Source: Alphaproteobacteria bacterium (GTDB taxonomy: Bacteria > Pseudomonadota > Alphaproteobacteria > Puniceispirillales > Puniceispirillaceae). From it: a DNA stretch of 26,760 nucleotides. Made by a program: the position numbers and the translations under genes. The DNA lies in contig JAKMFG010000201.1 of NCBI GenBank assembly GCA_022425565.1, forward strand, positions 1-26,760. Reading direction: 5' to 3'. The first letter of the stretch is position 1. Each line of letters starts with the position of its first letter. Shown one piece after another: positions 15,727 to 24,377 of this stretch. Below the pieces are notes generated by a model that was not told the DNA's origin, searched no databases, and was given only the letters and a program-made list of their open reading frames with translations.

Positions 15727-16413
15727 ATGCCGGACAGACAGGATAATTTGGTAATGCTGGCGCTCGAATCGAGTGCTGACCGGGCCTCGGCTGCCGTTGT
15801 GCGGACGGGAATGCCGGGCATCCAGCATCTGCATGAGGCCCGCCATGGCCATGCCGCACTCATCAGCGAGCTTGCCCGTGCCGCGCTTGCCGAGGCGGGT
15901 GTAGAGCCGGATGAGATCACGCATGTTGCCGCTGGACGTGGCCCGGGTTCCTTCACTGGAATCAGGGTGGCGCTGGCCGCAGCAAAGGGCTTCTCCCTCG
16001 CCACAGGTGCTGCCGGAACAGGCGTGTCCTGTCTTGCGGCAGCGGCGCATGACGCGTCTCCTCGAGCCGATGGTGGACATGTCATCGCCACCGCAGACAC
16101 GCGGCGCGGCAGCTATTTTGCGCAGCTGTTCACAGCCGCCGCGGACCCGCTGTCCGAAATTCTCGAGATCGATCCCGAGGATGACAGGCCGCTTGCCGGT
16201 GCGTGGCATGGCGCAATGGTGACCGGTGCCGGTGCCGTCCCTCTTGCTGAGGCCTTTGAGAATGCTGGGCTGCAGCCAGATCTGTCGGCACTGCCGATCG
16301 ATTCGCTGCAGGTTGCGCGCCTGGCGGAGGTGCGGATTTCAAGGTGCCTCGATCATGAGCCATTGCTTCCGCTCTATGTTGCGCCGGCTTTTCTGGGGCC
16401 GTCGAAATCGTGA
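15727..16413 (+). CDS. tsaB: tRNA threonylcarbamoyladenosine biosynthesis protein TsaB
   Basis: 228 residues, the ASKHA-fold partner of TsaD in making t6A at position 37 of ANN-decoding tRNAs. Family motifs seen are the N-terminal strand LALESSADRASAAV, HGHAALISELARAAL, and GRGPGSFTGIRVALAAAKGFSLA. TsaB lacks metal-binding catalytic residues; it serves as a scaffold with TsaD and TsaE. The start is uncertain: ATG15727 has AGG with an 8-nt spacer, while ATG15754 would start exactly at the first strand with a weaker AGGA 10 nt upstream. The stop overlaps the GTG of rimI in GTGA, so the two are coupled. Confidence 0.93.
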   Translation: MPDRQDNLVMLALESSADRASAAVVRTGMPGIQHLHEARHGHAALISELARAALAEAGVEPDEITHVAAGRGPGSFTGIRVALAAAKGFSLATGAAGTGVSCLAAAAHDASPRADGGHVIATADTRRGSYFAQLFTAAADPLSEILEIDPEDDRPLAGAWHGAMVTGAGAVPLAEAFENAGLQPDLSALPIDSLQVARLAEVRISRCLDHEPLLPLYVAPAFLGPSKS

Positions 16414-16856
16414 TCACGGTGGCGCTGGAATCCCGGCACCTTGAAGCCATTGCCGCCATCGAGGCGGCGCAGCTTCCCAATCCGCTCAACCTTCGCAATC
16501 TTCAGGAACTGGTGTCTCGCCCTGCCTTTCGGGGTTTCGTCATCGTTCCGGATCTCAGTGCCGACGCGATGGGCTATCTGCTTGTCCTCGCCGGCGGTGG
16601 CAGCGCCGATATCGTTTCGGTGGCGGTGGCGCCGGAGCTGCTGCGGCGCGGTGTGGCGACACGGCTTCTTCTGTTTGCGCTGGCTGATCTGGCAAGCGAA
16701 GGTGTCGAGGAAATCAGCCTCGAAGTTGCGGTCGACAATGCGCCGGCTCGGGCACTTTATGAACGGCTCGAATTCCGCGAGGTCGGGCGTCGTCCGGGCT
16801 ATTATCGCCGTGATCGCGAGCTGGTCGATGCCCTGGTCATGCGTCGTGCCTTGTAA
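16410..16856 (+). CDS. rimI: GNAT N-acetyltransferase, RimI-like
   Basis: 148 residues, one GNAT domain. The acetyl-CoA motif A is IVSVAVAPELLRRGVATRLL (R-R-G-V-A in the pyrophosphate loop). The C-terminal half has LEVAVDNAPARALYERLEF and GYYRR, typical of RimI. RimI acetylates the N-terminus of ribosomal protein S18, and tsaB-rimI is a very common pair. The GTG start at 16410 lies inside the tsaB stop (GTGA). The N-terminal ~40 residues are less conserved than usual. It could be another protein N-terminal acetyltransferase, but context favours RimI. Confidence 0.88.
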   Translation: MITVALESRHLEAIAAIEAAQLPNPLNLRNLQELVSRPAFRGFVIVPDLSADAMGYLLVLAGGGSADIVSVAVAPELLRRGVATRLLLFALADLASEGVEEISLEVAVDNAPARALYERLEFREVGRRPGYYRRDRELVDALVMRRAL

Positions 16857-16946
16857 ACGCGCTGCTTTGCCGCTTTGCCTGCCAAAGGCGGGCGCTTGAC
16901 CCGCTCTGCTGTCCGGCCTAGAACATCCGGCGTTATCAACCCCTTC

Positions 16947-16953
16947 GGGAAGG
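16947..16953 (+). promoter_or_regulatory. Shine-Dalgarno deciding the miaB GTG start
   Basis: GGGAAGG with an 8-nt spacer to GTG16962. The frame is open back to 16875, but this site and the family N-terminus point to 16962. Confidence 0.75.
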
Positions 16954-16961
16954 CTGCGATT

Positions 16962-18299
16962 GTGACAAAAAAGCTGTTCATCAAGACCTACGGGTGCCAG
17001 ATGAATGTCTATGATTCCGATCGCATGACAGATGTTCTGGCGCCGCTCGGCTATGCGCCGACATCGCAGGCGGACGGGGCGGACATGGTCATCCTCAACA
17101 CCTGCCACATTCGCGAGAAGGCGTCGGAGAAGGTCTTCTCCGAGCTTGGCCGTCTCAGGATGATGAAAGAACATGCCCGTGACCAGCAGGGACGCAATGT
17201 CACCATCGCTGTTGCTGGCTGCGTTGCCCAGGCAGAGGGCGAGGAAATCACCCGCCGCGCGCCATGGGTCGATATCGTTGTCGGGCCGCAGACCTATCAC
17301 CGGTTGCCGGAGCTCGTGAGCCGTGCTGATCCGGCCGCCCGTACCCGCGCCATCGACACCGAGTTTCCCGAGGAAATCAAGTTTGACCAGCTGCCGGGCG
17401 AGCATGCGCCGCGCGGACCTGCGGCCTTTCTTTCGGTGCAGGAAGGATGCGACAAGTTCTGTGCCTTCTGTGTGGTTCCCTATACGCGCGGCGCGGAATT
17501 CTCGCGGCCGGCAAAGGGCGTCATCGAAGAGGCGCGCCGCCTTGTGGGATCCGGCACCTGCGAGCTGACTCTTCTCGGGCAGAATGTAAACGCCTATCAC
17601 GGTGAAGCGCCGGACGGCAGCATCTGGAGCCTTGCGCGGCTGATCCGCGAGCTTGCCGAGATCGATGGCCTCCACCGCATCCGCTACACCACATCCCATC
17701 CGCTCGATATGGATGATGACCTGATTCTCGCGCATCGCGATATACCGGCACTGATGCCCTATCTTCATCTTCCGGTGCAGTCCGGCTCGAACCATATCCT
17801 TGAGGCGATGAATCGCAGGCATGACCGCGATGCCTATTTCAGGGTCATCGACCGCCTGCGTGACGTGCGGCCAGACCTCGCCTTGTCAGGGGATTTCATT
17901 GTCGGCTTCCCTGGCGAGAGCGACCGGGATTTTGCCGACACGCTGTCGCTTGTGGACCGCGTCCGCTACGCCTCGGCCTATTCCTTCAAATACAGCCCGC
18001 GCCCCGGGACCCCGGCAGCCGGCGAGGACCTCCAGGTTCCCGAAGACGTCAAGTCGGACCGGCTCGAGGCGCTGCAGCAGCTGCTCAACGCGCAGCAATA
18101 TGCGTTCAACCAGTCGACGCTTGGCACGCGCATGGATGTTCTTGTCGAACGTGCCGGCGGCCGGCCGGGCCAGGTGGCGGGCCGCAGCCCTTATATGCAA
18201 GCCGTGAATTTGGTGGGCGATGAAACCCTGGTCGGCCGCATCGTCAGCTGCGAGGTTGCCGAGGCGAGGCAGAACAGCATCGTCGGATCTGTCCTGTGA
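16962..18299 (+). CDS. miaB: tRNA-2-methylthio-N6-dimethylallyladenosine synthase MiaB
   Basis: 445 residues, a radical SAM methylthiotransferase that adds the ms2 group to i6A37 in tRNAs reading UNN codons. The N-terminal UPF0004 domain holds three Cys for the auxiliary 4Fe-4S cluster: Cys12 (KTYGCQMN), Cys48 ([12 protein letters not shown]) and Cys87 (GCVAQAEGE). The radical SAM motif is Cys163-x3-Cys167-x2-Cys170 in [19 protein letters not shown]-terminal TRAM RNA-binding domain spans about 375-440. All six Cys are present. It requires SAM, supplied by metK in the same gene series, and Fe-S clusters. The start is GTG16962. It is followed after 13 nt by phoH. Confidence 0.97.
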   Translation: MTKKLFIKTYGCQMNVYDSDRMTDVLAPLGYAPTSQADGADMVILNTCHIREKASEKVFSELGRLRMMKEHARDQQGRNVTIAVAGCVAQAEGEEITRRAPWVDIVVGPQTYHRLPELVSRADPAARTRAIDTEFPEEIKFDQLPGEHAPRGPAAFLSVQEGCDKFCAFCVVPYTRGAEFSRPAKGVIEEARRLVGSGTCELTLLGQNVNAYHGEAPDGSIWSLARLIRELAEIDGLHRIRYTTSHPLDMDDDLILAHRDIPALMPYLHLPVQSGSNHILEAMNRRHDRDAYFRVIDRLRDVRPDLALSGDFIVGFPGESDRDFADTLSLVDRVRYASAYSFKYSPRPGTPAAGEDLQVPEDVKSDRLEALQQLLNAQQYAFNQSTLGTRMDVLVERAGGRPGQVAGRSPYMQAVNLVGDETLVGRIVSCEVAEARQNSIVGSVL

Positions 18300-18312
18300 G
18301 CGGGGGGTTGGC

Positions 18313-19269
18313 GTGAAGACACCGAAACCCACCTCCATTCGCATGGAATTTGAGGATAACGGCACGCTTGCCCTGCTGACCGGCGAGCACAATGCCAACC
18401 TTGCGCAGCTGGAACAGGCACTCGATGTGTCCCTTGACAGTTTCGGCAACAGCATCACCATCACCGGACCGGCGGCAGAAGCCAAAAAGGCGCGCCGTGC
18501 CCTGGAGGACATCTATCGCCGACTTGACGAGGATGGCGGTGAAGTGCCGGCTGACAGTTCGCTCATCCGCGATGCGGTACGCTGGGTGGAGGCGGGCGAC
18601 GCGCCGCCATCATCAGGCCAGGGGCTCGAAACCTGGAAAAAGAAGATCATCGCCAAGACACCCGGGCAGACGGCCTATCTGAAACTGCTTCGTGGCAACG
18701 AGGTGGTGTTCGGACTTGGACCCGCAGGTACGGGCAAGACCTATCTCGCTGTCGCCAAGGCGGTCGAGTCGCTGAAGAAGCGCGAGGTCGAACGGATCGT
18801 GCTGTCGCGTCCGGCGGTCGAGGCCGGTGAACGGCTCGGCTTCCTGCCGGGTGATATGAAGGAAAAGGTCGATCCTTATCTGCGGCCACTTTATGACGCG
18901 CTCTATGACATGATGCCAGCCGACAAGGTCGACAGGATGCTTGTCAGCGGCGAGATCGAGATCGCGCCGCTGGCTTTCATGCGCGGCCGTACGCTGAGTT
19001 CGTCCTATGTCATCATCGACGAGGCGCAGAACACGACGCCTGTGCAGATGAAGATGGTGCTGACGCGTCTTGGTCAGGATTCACGCATGGTGATTACCGG
19101 CGATCTCAGCCAGATCGACCTTCCCGACGGTCATCCGTCAGGGCTTGCCGATGCTGTGCAGCGGCTGGATGACGTCGAGGGCATCGGCATCATTCACCTG
19201 TCGGGAAAGGATGTTGTGCGACATCCGGTCGTCGCGCGAATCCTTGCGGCGTACGAATCCGGTTCCTAG
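18313..19269 (+). CDS. ybeZ: PhoH-like ATPase (YbeZ)
   Basis: 318 residues from GTG18313, which has GGGGGG (18302-18307) 5 nt upstream; the frame is open to 18220 inside miaB. An N-terminal KH-like/PhoH-associated segment precedes the P-loop domain. Walker A is GPAGTGKTY (136-144) and Walker B is VIIDEAQN with Asp236-Glu237. Other family motifs are LSRPAVEAGERLGFLPGD and ITGDLSQIDLP. PhoH/YbeZ is an NTPase with RNA-helicase-like behaviour, linked to YbeY, and the two genes are adjacent here as in most proteobacteria. The pair probably acts in rRNA or RNA quality control. It is not shown to be phosphate-regulated here. Confidence 0.95.
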   Translation: MKTPKPTSIRMEFEDNGTLALLTGEHNANLAQLEQALDVSLDSFGNSITITGPAAEAKKARRALEDIYRRLDEDGGEVPADSSLIRDAVRWVEAGDAPPSSGQGLETWKKKIIAKTPGQTAYLKLLRGNEVVFGLGPAGTGKTYLAVAKAVESLKKREVERIVLSRPAVEAGERLGFLPGDMKEKVDPYLRPLYDALYDMMPADKVDRMLVSGEIEIAPLAFMRGRTLSSSYVIIDEAQNTTPVQMKMVLTRLGQDSRMVITGDLSQIDLPDGHPSGLADAVQRLDDVEGIGIIHLSGKDVVRHPVVARILAAYESGS

Positions 19270-19347
19270 ATAGCGCTAGCGACTGGACAGCCACGCCAAA
19301 ATCAGTCCAAATGACAGCTGGCGAACACGCCGAGAGACCCGCATGCA

Positions 19348-19947
19348 ATGTGCAACGATACCGGCATGAGTGAAATGCCCCTGGAGCCCGACAGTCCGGA
19401 CGACGACGACCATTACGCGTCGGAAGACTGGTATACCGATGGCGCAAGCCATCTGGAAATGATGATCGACCGGACCATCTGGCCGGCTGATGAGATTGAC
19501 GCCGCCAGCGAAAGACTGCGCGCGGCCACTGATGCTACCTGTGCCATTTTCGATTTGCCGCCCCTGAATGTTGGTGGGCTGTTCTGCGACGATGGCCGGA
19601 TCGCCGGCCTGAACGAGCAGTTCCGGGGCAAGGACAAGCCAACCAATGTGCTGTCCTTTCCAAGTGGCGAGACCGAGACTGACGGTGAGGGCCGCCTTGC
19701 TGCCGGCGAGATTGCCATTGCATTCGAGACGGTTCGTGCCGAATCCGTACGCGACGACAAAGCCTTCAATGATCACCTTGTCCATCTGTGGGTGCATGGT
19801 CTGTTGCACCTGATGGGCCATGATCATGATGACGAGGCCGACGCCGAAGCGATGGAGTCCGGCGAGGTTGCCGTTCTGGCGAAGCTTGGCATCGCCGACC
19901 CGTATGCGGGCACCATAGTTTTTCATGATACAGCGGAGGCCGGGTGA
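19348..19947 (+). CDS. ybeY: Endoribonuclease YbeY
   Basis: 199 residues. The metal-binding signature HGLLHLMGHDH gives ligands His150, His154 and His160. RGKDKPTNVLSFP and LAAGEIAIAFETV are also diagnostic. YbeY is a single-strand endoribonuclease needed for 16S rRNA 3'-end maturation and ribosome quality control. The protein is longer than the usual 150-170 residues because of a ~30-residue acidic N-terminal extension (EPDSPDDDDHYASEDW). Starts are uncertain: ATG19348, ATG19366 or ATG19375 would all retain the domain, and no good Shine-Dalgarno separates them. It follows ybeZ by 78 bp and overlaps the corC start by one base if corC starts at ATG19947. Confidence 0.95.
   Translation: MCNDTGMSEMPLEPDSPDDDDHYASEDWYTDGASHLEMMIDRTIWPADEIDAASERLRAATDATCAIFDLPPLNVGGLFCDDGRIAGLNEQFRGKDKPTNVLSFPSGETETDGEGRLAAGEIAIAFETVRAESVRDDKAFNDHLVHLWVHGLLHLMGHDHDDEADAEAMESGEVAVLAKLGIADPYAGTIVFHDTAEAG
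19935..19939 (+). promoter_or_regulatory. Shine-Dalgarno deciding the corC start
   Basis: GGAGG lies 7 nt before ATG19947 and only 4 nt before GTG19944, favouring the ATG, which shares its A with the ybeY stop. Confidence 0.7.
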
Positions 19948-20792
19948 TGATCCGCAAGCTTCTCGGCATAGTGTTTCCGGGGCTGAAAACATCTGCGTCT
20001 CGGCGAGACGAGCTTGAAACCCTGCTTGCCGACAGCAGCGCCGACCGCGCCAGTTTCGACGCACATGAGGGCACCTTGCTGCGCAACATCCTCGGGCTGC
20101 GTGATCTGAATGCCTCGGATGTGATGATCCCGCGCGCCGATATCGTCTCGGTCGGTATGTCCGAGAGCTTTTCCGAGATCATCGCCCAGATGACGGCGGT
20201 GAACCACAGCCGGCTTCCGGTCCGGCGCGACACGCTGGACGATATTGCCGGGATCATCCATATCAAGGATGTCTTTGCCCACCTGCATGCCGGCAGGGCA
20301 CCCGATGTCAGCACCCTGTTGCGGCCGGCACTGTTCGTCGCGCCGACGATCCGGCTGCTTGACCTTCTTCACGAAATGCGACTTCGCCGCCGGCACCTTG
20401 CTCTTGTCGTGGACGAGTTTGGCGGGGTCGACGGGCTCATCACAATCGAGGATCTCGTCGAGGAAATCGTCGGTGAGATTGAGGACGAGCATGACGAGGC
20501 GGTACAGCCAAAGATCACCGTCAATGACGATGGCACCATTCTCGCCGAGGCCCGGCTCGAGGTCGAGGCGCTTGAAATTCTGACCGGGCGGCTTCTCGAG
20601 GACGATGATCGCGACGAGATCGATACAGTTGGTGGTCTGGTCTGTGCTGTCGCCGGACGCGTGCCGGGACGCGGTGAGGTTGTGCGTCATCCGACCGGGG
20701 TGCAGTTCGAAGTGATCGAGGGCGACCCGCGGCGCCTGTCGCTTCTCAAGGTTCGGGGTGTCCCTCGCCAGGCGCAGTCGGCCGGTGGCTGA
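19947..20792 (+). CDS. corC: CorC/HlyC-family CBS-domain protein
   Basis: 281 residues. After a short N-terminus, a pair of CBS domains spans ~50-180: DVMIPRADIVSVGMSESFSE and LPVRRDTLDDIAGIIHIKD, then LALVVDEFGGVDGLITIEDL. The C-terminal ~85 residues form the CorC_HlyC domain (GGLVCAVAGRVPGRGEVV). It lacks the N-terminal DUF21 membrane domain of full-length transporters, so it is the soluble type usually placed before lnt. Proposed roles are cation (Mg2+/Co2+) homeostasis; the haemolysin name is historical and should not be read as a toxin. Its last 35 bases overlap the proposed lnt start. Confidence 0.92.
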   Translation: MIRKLLGIVFPGLKTSASRRDELETLLADSSADRASFDAHEGTLLRNILGLRDLNASDVMIPRADIVSVGMSESFSEIIAQMTAVNHSRLPVRRDTLDDIAGIIHIKDVFAHLHAGRAPDVSTLLRPALFVAPTIRLLDLLHEMRLRRRHLALVVDEFGGVDGLITIEDLVEEIVGEIEDEHDEAVQPKITVNDDGTILAEARLEVEALEILTGRLLEDDDRDEIDTVGGLVCAVAGRVPGRGEVVRHPTGVQFEVIEGDPRRLSLLKVRGVPRQAQSAGG

Positions 20793-22299
20793 TGGGGACA
20801 GCCGCCACTGGCCGGCGATGGTGGCATGCTGCCTTGCCGGCGCCGGTGCCTCGCTGACCCTCCCTCCCTTTGGTGTCGTGCCGCTGATTGCGCTGCTGTC
20901 ATGGCCGGCGCTGATCATCACCAATGCCGCGACCATGCGACGGGCGGCACTGGCAGGCGGCCTGACCGGGTTTGGCTGGTTCTTTGCTTCGGTCTGGTGG
21001 ATTTCACTTTCGCTGGTGACAGGCGATACCAATTACTGGCCGCTATTGCCATTGCCGCTGATCGGCATTCCGCTCCTCCTCGCCTCTTTCTGGGTGCCCG
21101 CCGCGGCGCTGGCACACCGGCTTGGCCGCAGCACGGGCGCAAGGCTCGGCTGGCTGCTGCTGTTTCTCGCCCTTTGCGAGTGGGCGCGTGGCCATATTGC
21201 CACCGGCTTTCCCTGGAATGCGCCGGGATATCTTTTCTCTGCAAATCTGCCCTTGCTGCAATCGGCCAGCCTTGTCGGGCTATACGGGTTGACGCTTCTG
21301 GCACTGGCGGCCGGGCTGGCGCCGGCTTTCTGGATTGCCGGCCAGCGAAAGCCCGCGATCTGCCTTGCCGCCCTTCTGCCGGTGCTGGCGGCCTATGGCT
21401 GGGGGCGCCTTGCCGAAACCCCGACGCCGCTTTCAACCCCTTCCAAGGTGACCCGTCTGGTGCAGCCAGCTGTACCGCAACATGAAAAATGGGACCGCTC
21501 CCTGCGGCCCTCGCACCTTGAAAGGCTGCAGACCCTGTCGCGCCGGCAGACACCTGTGCCGCAACTTGTGATCTGGCCGGAAACGGCCTTTGCCGGGCTC
21601 CTCGACCGTGAGCCGGAGATCCTGCGGACAGCGGCCTGGGAAGCGCTGCCCTTCGACGGATGGCTGCTCACCGGCGTGCCGCGTTTTGATGCTCGGAAAC
21701 GGTTGTTCAATTCGGCCGTCCTGATGCGTGCCGATGGCACCATCGAAGCAATCTACGACAAGCGCCGCCTTGTCCCCTTCGGCGAATTTGTTCCCCTGCG
21801 TGGCGCCCTGCCCTTCATTGACGCTATCGCCGGTCCGATAGATTTCTCGGCTGGCATGGGCGAGCAGTTGATCGCACTGCCCCATTTCGGTCTGATTCAG
21901 GTTTTGATTTGTTATGAAACGCTGTTTCCGGGTGTGGCGGCCGGCCCGGGCCCGCGACCCCAGATGCTGGTCAACTTGACGAATGACGGCTGGTTCGGCG
22001 ACACGCCCGGGCCATGGCAGCATCTGGAGCAGGCACGCATGCGTGCCGTCGAGGAAGGCATTCCGATGATTCGCGTTGCCAATACTGGCGTGACGGCTGC
22101 CTTTGGCCCGTCGGGCCGTGATCTTGGCCGCATTGGTCTTGGCGAAACCGGCTTCATTGACGTGGCCGTGCCGGCCCCGCTTCCCCCGACAGCATATGCC
22201 GGCTGGCGGGAATGGCCCTTCATGGCCCTTCTTCTGTTGCTGGCGCTTTTCAACATCCGCCTTGACCGAAAACCATCGATAAGGCATTTGAAACCCTGA
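20758..22299 (+). CDS. lnt: Apolipoprotein N-acyltransferase
   Basis: 513 residues. An N-terminal block of about six to seven membrane segments (residues ~20-215) is followed by a periplasmic nitrilase-type domain and a final membrane helix (~485-502). The catalytic triad is visible: Glu275 in IWPETAF, Lys335 in YDKRRLVPFGEFVP and Cys385 in ICYETLFPG. Lnt adds the third acyl chain to lipoproteins in the inner membrane. The start is uncertain: GTG20758 has AAGG 6 nt upstream and overlaps corC by 35 nt; GTG20785 and ATG20818 are alternatives. Many alphaproteobacteria have a small HTH regulator gene between lnt and metK; here only 30 bp separate them. Confidence 0.95.
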   Translation: MSLARRSRPVADGDSRHWPAMVACCLAGAGASLTLPPFGVVPLIALLSWPALIITNAATMRRAALAGGLTGFGWFFASVWWISLSLVTGDTNYWPLLPLPLIGIPLLLASFWVPAAALAHRLGRSTGARLGWLLLFLALCEWARGHIATGFPWNAPGYLFSANLPLLQSASLVGLYGLTLLALAAGLAPAFWIAGQRKPAICLAALLPVLAAYGWGRLAETPTPLSTPSKVTRLVQPAVPQHEKWDRSLRPSHLERLQTLSRRQTPVPQLVIWPETAFAGLLDREPEILRTAAWEALPFDGWLLTGVPRFDARKRLFNSAVLMRADGTIEAIYDKRRLVPFGEFVPLRGALPFIDAIAGPIDFSAGMGEQLIALPHFGLIQVLICYETLFPGVAAGPGPRPQMLVNLTNDGWFGDTPGPWQHLEQARMRAVEEGIPMIRVANTGVTAAFGPSGRDLGRIGLGETGFIDVAVPAPLPPTAYAGWREWPFMALLLLLALFNIRLDRKPSIRHLKP

Positions 22300-22329
22300 A
22301 ACACAGTTGTATTCACACCGGAGAGATTA

Positions 22330-23505
22330 ATGCCTCACCTCTTTACTTCGGAATCAGTGTCCGAAGGGCATCCTGACAAACTTTGCGACCGGGTGTCGGA
22401 TACAGTCCTTGACCTGTTCCTCGCTCAGGAACCGGAAGCCCGTGTGGCCTGTGAGACCTTTGCCACAACGAACCGCGTGATCATCGGCGGTGAGGTGCGC
22501 GCCTCCGAGGACAAGATGTCCGGCATTATGGATTCCATCGAGAGCGCGGTTCGCGGCGCCATTGCCGATATCGGTTATGAGCAGGATGAGTTCCACCATG
22601 CCCATCTCGAATTCCAGAATTACCTTCACAAGCAATCCTCGGATATCGCGATGGGCGTCGACAGCGGCGACAACAAGGACGAGGGCGCGGGCGACCAGGG
22701 TCTGATGTTCGGCTATGCCTGCCGCGAGACCGATGTGCTGATGCCTGCCGCGATTCATTATTCGCACCAGATCCTGAAGCGTCTTGCCGAAGTCAGAAAG
22801 GCGGATGCCGACACCATTCTGGGGCCGGATTCAAAGAGCCAGATCACACTTGTCTATGACGATGACGGCAAGCCGACGGGCGCCCACAAGGTGGTTCTCT
22901 CGACACAGCATGCCGAAGCCGCAACCCAGTCCGACATTCGCAAGCTGGTGACGCCGTTGATCGCCGACGTGCTCCCGGACGGATGGATGGTCGGTGAGGA
23001 AGACCTGCTGGTCAATCCGACTGGCAACTTCGTGATTGGCGGCCCTGACGGCGATGCCGGACTGACTGGTCGCAAGATCATCGTCGACACCTATGGCGGT
23101 GCTGCGCCACATGGTGGCGGTGCCTTCTCCGGCAAGGACCCGACAAAGGTCGACCGTTCGGCAGCCTATGCCGCGCGCTATCTTGCCAAGAATGTCGTCG
23201 CCGCCGGCCTCGCCGAGCGCTGCACCATCCAGATCGCCTACGCCATCGGCGTTGCCGAGCCGGTGTCCGTCTATGCCAATACACATGGCACCGGCACCGT
23301 CGATAATGCCAGCCTCGAGGCGGCGATCGCTGAATGCATGCCGCTGACCCCGCGTAACATTCGCGAGCATCTCAGCCTGAACAGGCCGATCTATGTGCCC
23401 AGCGCTGCCTATGGCCATTTTGGCCGTGTCGCCGGTGAAGCTGGTCCGGGAAGTTTCAGCTGGGAAGCCGTCGATCTGGCCGACAAGCTGGCCGCCGCTG
23501 TCTGA
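22330..23505 (+). CDS. metK: S-adenosylmethionine synthetase
   Basis: 391 residues, the usual MetK length. It makes SAM from methionine and ATP, releasing phosphate and diphosphate. Motifs seen are [14 protein letters not shown] near the N-terminus, [13 protein letters not shown], and the P-loop-like [19 protein letters not shown]. All are intact. ATG22330 has GGAG at 22320-22323 with a 6-nt spacer. It lies 30 bp after lnt, too close for a SAM riboswitch. The product serves MiaB upstream and TrmB downstream. A terminator-like palindrome begins 8 nt after its stop. Confidence 0.98.
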   Translation: MPHLFTSESVSEGHPDKLCDRVSDTVLDLFLAQEPEARVACETFATTNRVIIGGEVRASEDKMSGIMDSIESAVRGAIADIGYEQDEFHHAHLEFQNYLHKQSSDIAMGVDSGDNKDEGAGDQGLMFGYACRETDVLMPAAIHYSHQILKRLAEVRKADADTILGPDSKSQITLVYDDDGKPTGAHKVVLSTQHAEAATQSDIRKLVTPLIADVLPDGWMVGEEDLLVNPTGNFVIGGPDGDAGLTGRKIIVDTYGGAAPHGGGAFSGKDPTKVDRSAAYAARYLAKNVVAAGLAERCTIQIAYAIGVAEPVSVYANTHGTGTVDNASLEAAIAECMPLTPRNIREHLSLNRPIYVPSAAYGHFGRVAGEAGPGSFSWEAVDLADKLAAAV

Positions 23506-23513
23506 GCCTGACG

Positions 23514-23531
23514 CCGGCAGCTGCCGGTTTT
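23514..23531 (+). terminator. Terminator-like palindrome after metK
   Basis: CCGGCAGCTGCCGG (23514-23527) is a perfect 14-nt palindrome followed by TTTT (23528-23531), just after the metK stop. Folded with an AGCT loop it gives a 5-bp stem, so it may be a weak intrinsic terminator. Confidence 0.5.
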
Positions 23532-23577
23532 GCGAGGCCGGTTTTGTGAGGCCGGGGTTGTGAGGCCGGTGTTGTGA
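23522..23577 (+). repeat. 14-bp tandem repeat, four copies
   Basis: Units are TGCCGGTTTTGCGA, GGCCGGTTTTGTGA, GGCCGGGGTTGTGA and GGCCGGTGTTGTGA. The first overlaps the 3' arm and T-run of the metK palindrome. Each unit junction makes a GAGG-like ribosome site; the last (23576-23579) is 8 nt before ATG23588 of trmB. Confidence 0.85.
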
Positions 23578-23587
23578 GGATGTGCTG

Positions 23588-24268
23588 ATGACAAGTGCGG
23601 AGAAGCCGCATTTCTACGGCAGACGGCGTGGCCGGAAGTTGCGGGTCACCATGCAGCAGCTTCTGGACACACGCCTCCCCCAGTTGCGTCTCGATCCGGT
23701 CGCATCTCCGGCGTCGCAATTTGACGGCGCTCCGGACGACCTGTTTCTTGAAATTGGCTTTGGCGGCGGTGAGAATCTCGCCGCCATCGCAGCCGCGCGT
23801 CCTAAAGCTGGCTTCATTGGCGCCGAGCCGTTCGTCAATGGTGTTGCCAGCCTGCTCCGCCACATCGAGGATGGCGGCATCGGCAATATTCGTATCTGGG
23901 ATGATGATGTGCGTCTGATCCTCGACGGCATGGCCGATGAGACGCTGGCCGGTGCTTACGTATTGTTCCCCGATCCCTGGCCGAAGAAGCGCCATGCGTC
24001 GCGGCGCATTCTGCAGCCCGCCGTCCTCGACCAGCTGGCGCGGCTGATCAGGCCGGGCGGAATGCTGGTGCTGGCAAGCGATCATCCGGTGGCCAAGGGT
24101 TGGCTTCTTCAGGCGGCGATCTCGCACCCTGCCTTTAGCTGGACGGCGCGGCGACCTGCCGACTGGCGCAGTCGCCCCGAAGGACTGGTTCCCACCCGCT
24201 ACATGCAAAAGGCCGAGCGTGAGGACCGGGTGCCAAACTGGTTCCTGTTCGAACGCCGCGACGGGTGA
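23588..24268 (+). CDS. trmB: tRNA (guanine-N7-)-methyltransferase
   Basis: 226 residues, a class I SAM-dependent methyltransferase that makes m7G46 in the tRNA variable loop. The SAM-binding strand and loop is FLEIGFGGGENL, followed by FIGAEPFVNGV; the diagnostic TrmB motif FPDPWPKKRH is intact. The N-terminus HFYGRRRGRKLR is basic and typical. ATG23588 is served by GAGG (23576-23579), the end of the tandem repeat; a GTG at 23582 is in the same frame but poorly spaced. It follows metK by 82 bp. It may be transcribed by read-through past the weak metK terminator. Confidence 0.96.
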   Translation: MTSAEKPHFYGRRRGRKLRVTMQQLLDTRLPQLRLDPVASPASQFDGAPDDLFLEIGFGGGENLAAIAAARPKAGFIGAEPFVNGVASLLRHIEDGGIGNIRIWDDDVRLILDGMADETLAGAYVLFPDPWPKKRHASRRILQPAVLDQLARLIRPGGMLVLASDHPVAKGWLLQAAISHPAFSWTARRPADWRSRPEGLVPTRYMQKAEREDRVPNWFLFERRDG

Positions 24269-24293
24269 CGGCCGGGTCATGACCGGTTCTTGC

Positions 24294-24322
24294 TTGCCTT
24301 CACCGGGCTGGCGGACTATAAG
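24294..24322 (+). promoter_or_regulatory. Strong-looking promoter upstream of the rimP leader
   Basis: TTGCCT (24294-24299) and TATAAG (24317-24322) are separated by exactly 17 nt. Transcription would start near 24329. This is the best sigma-70-like match I found in the window and lies just after trmB. Confidence 0.6.
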
Positions 24323-24328
24323 ATGGCT

Positions 24329-24377
24329 AACAAACAAGCTGTCGATCACGATGGCGGGCCGCGGGCCCGCTTTTTTT
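24329..24377 (+). ncRNA. Possible ~50-nt terminated leader RNA
   Basis: The interval between the predicted start of the 24294-24322 promoter and the intrinsic terminator at 24354-24377 would produce a ~48-50-nt RNA with a single-stranded purine-rich 5' part and a terminator hairpin. It could be an attenuated leader of rimP-nusA or a small RNA. No match to a named RNA family is claimed. Confidence 0.35.
24354..24377 (+). terminator. Intrinsic terminator before rimP
   Basis: GCGGGCC (24354-24360) pairs with GGCCCGC (24364-24370) around loop GCG, followed by seven T (24371-24377). This is a textbook rho-independent terminator. It lies 86 nt after the trmB stop and 64 nt before the rimP start, so it may end trmB transcripts, attenuate rimP-nusA, or both. 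Confidence 0.85.

Noticed and set aside
19947..20792. Haemolysin toxin
   Set aside because: The HlyC/CorC label is historical; the protein has CBS and CorC_HlyC domains and sits in a housekeeping operon.
22300..22329. SAM riboswitch upstream of metK
   Set aside because: Only 30 bp separate lnt and metK, far too short for any SAM aptamer.
23522..23577. CRISPR-like or mobile-element repeat
   Set aside because: The units are 14 bp, directly adjacent with no spacers and no neighbouring cas or transposase gene; it is a simple tandem repeat.
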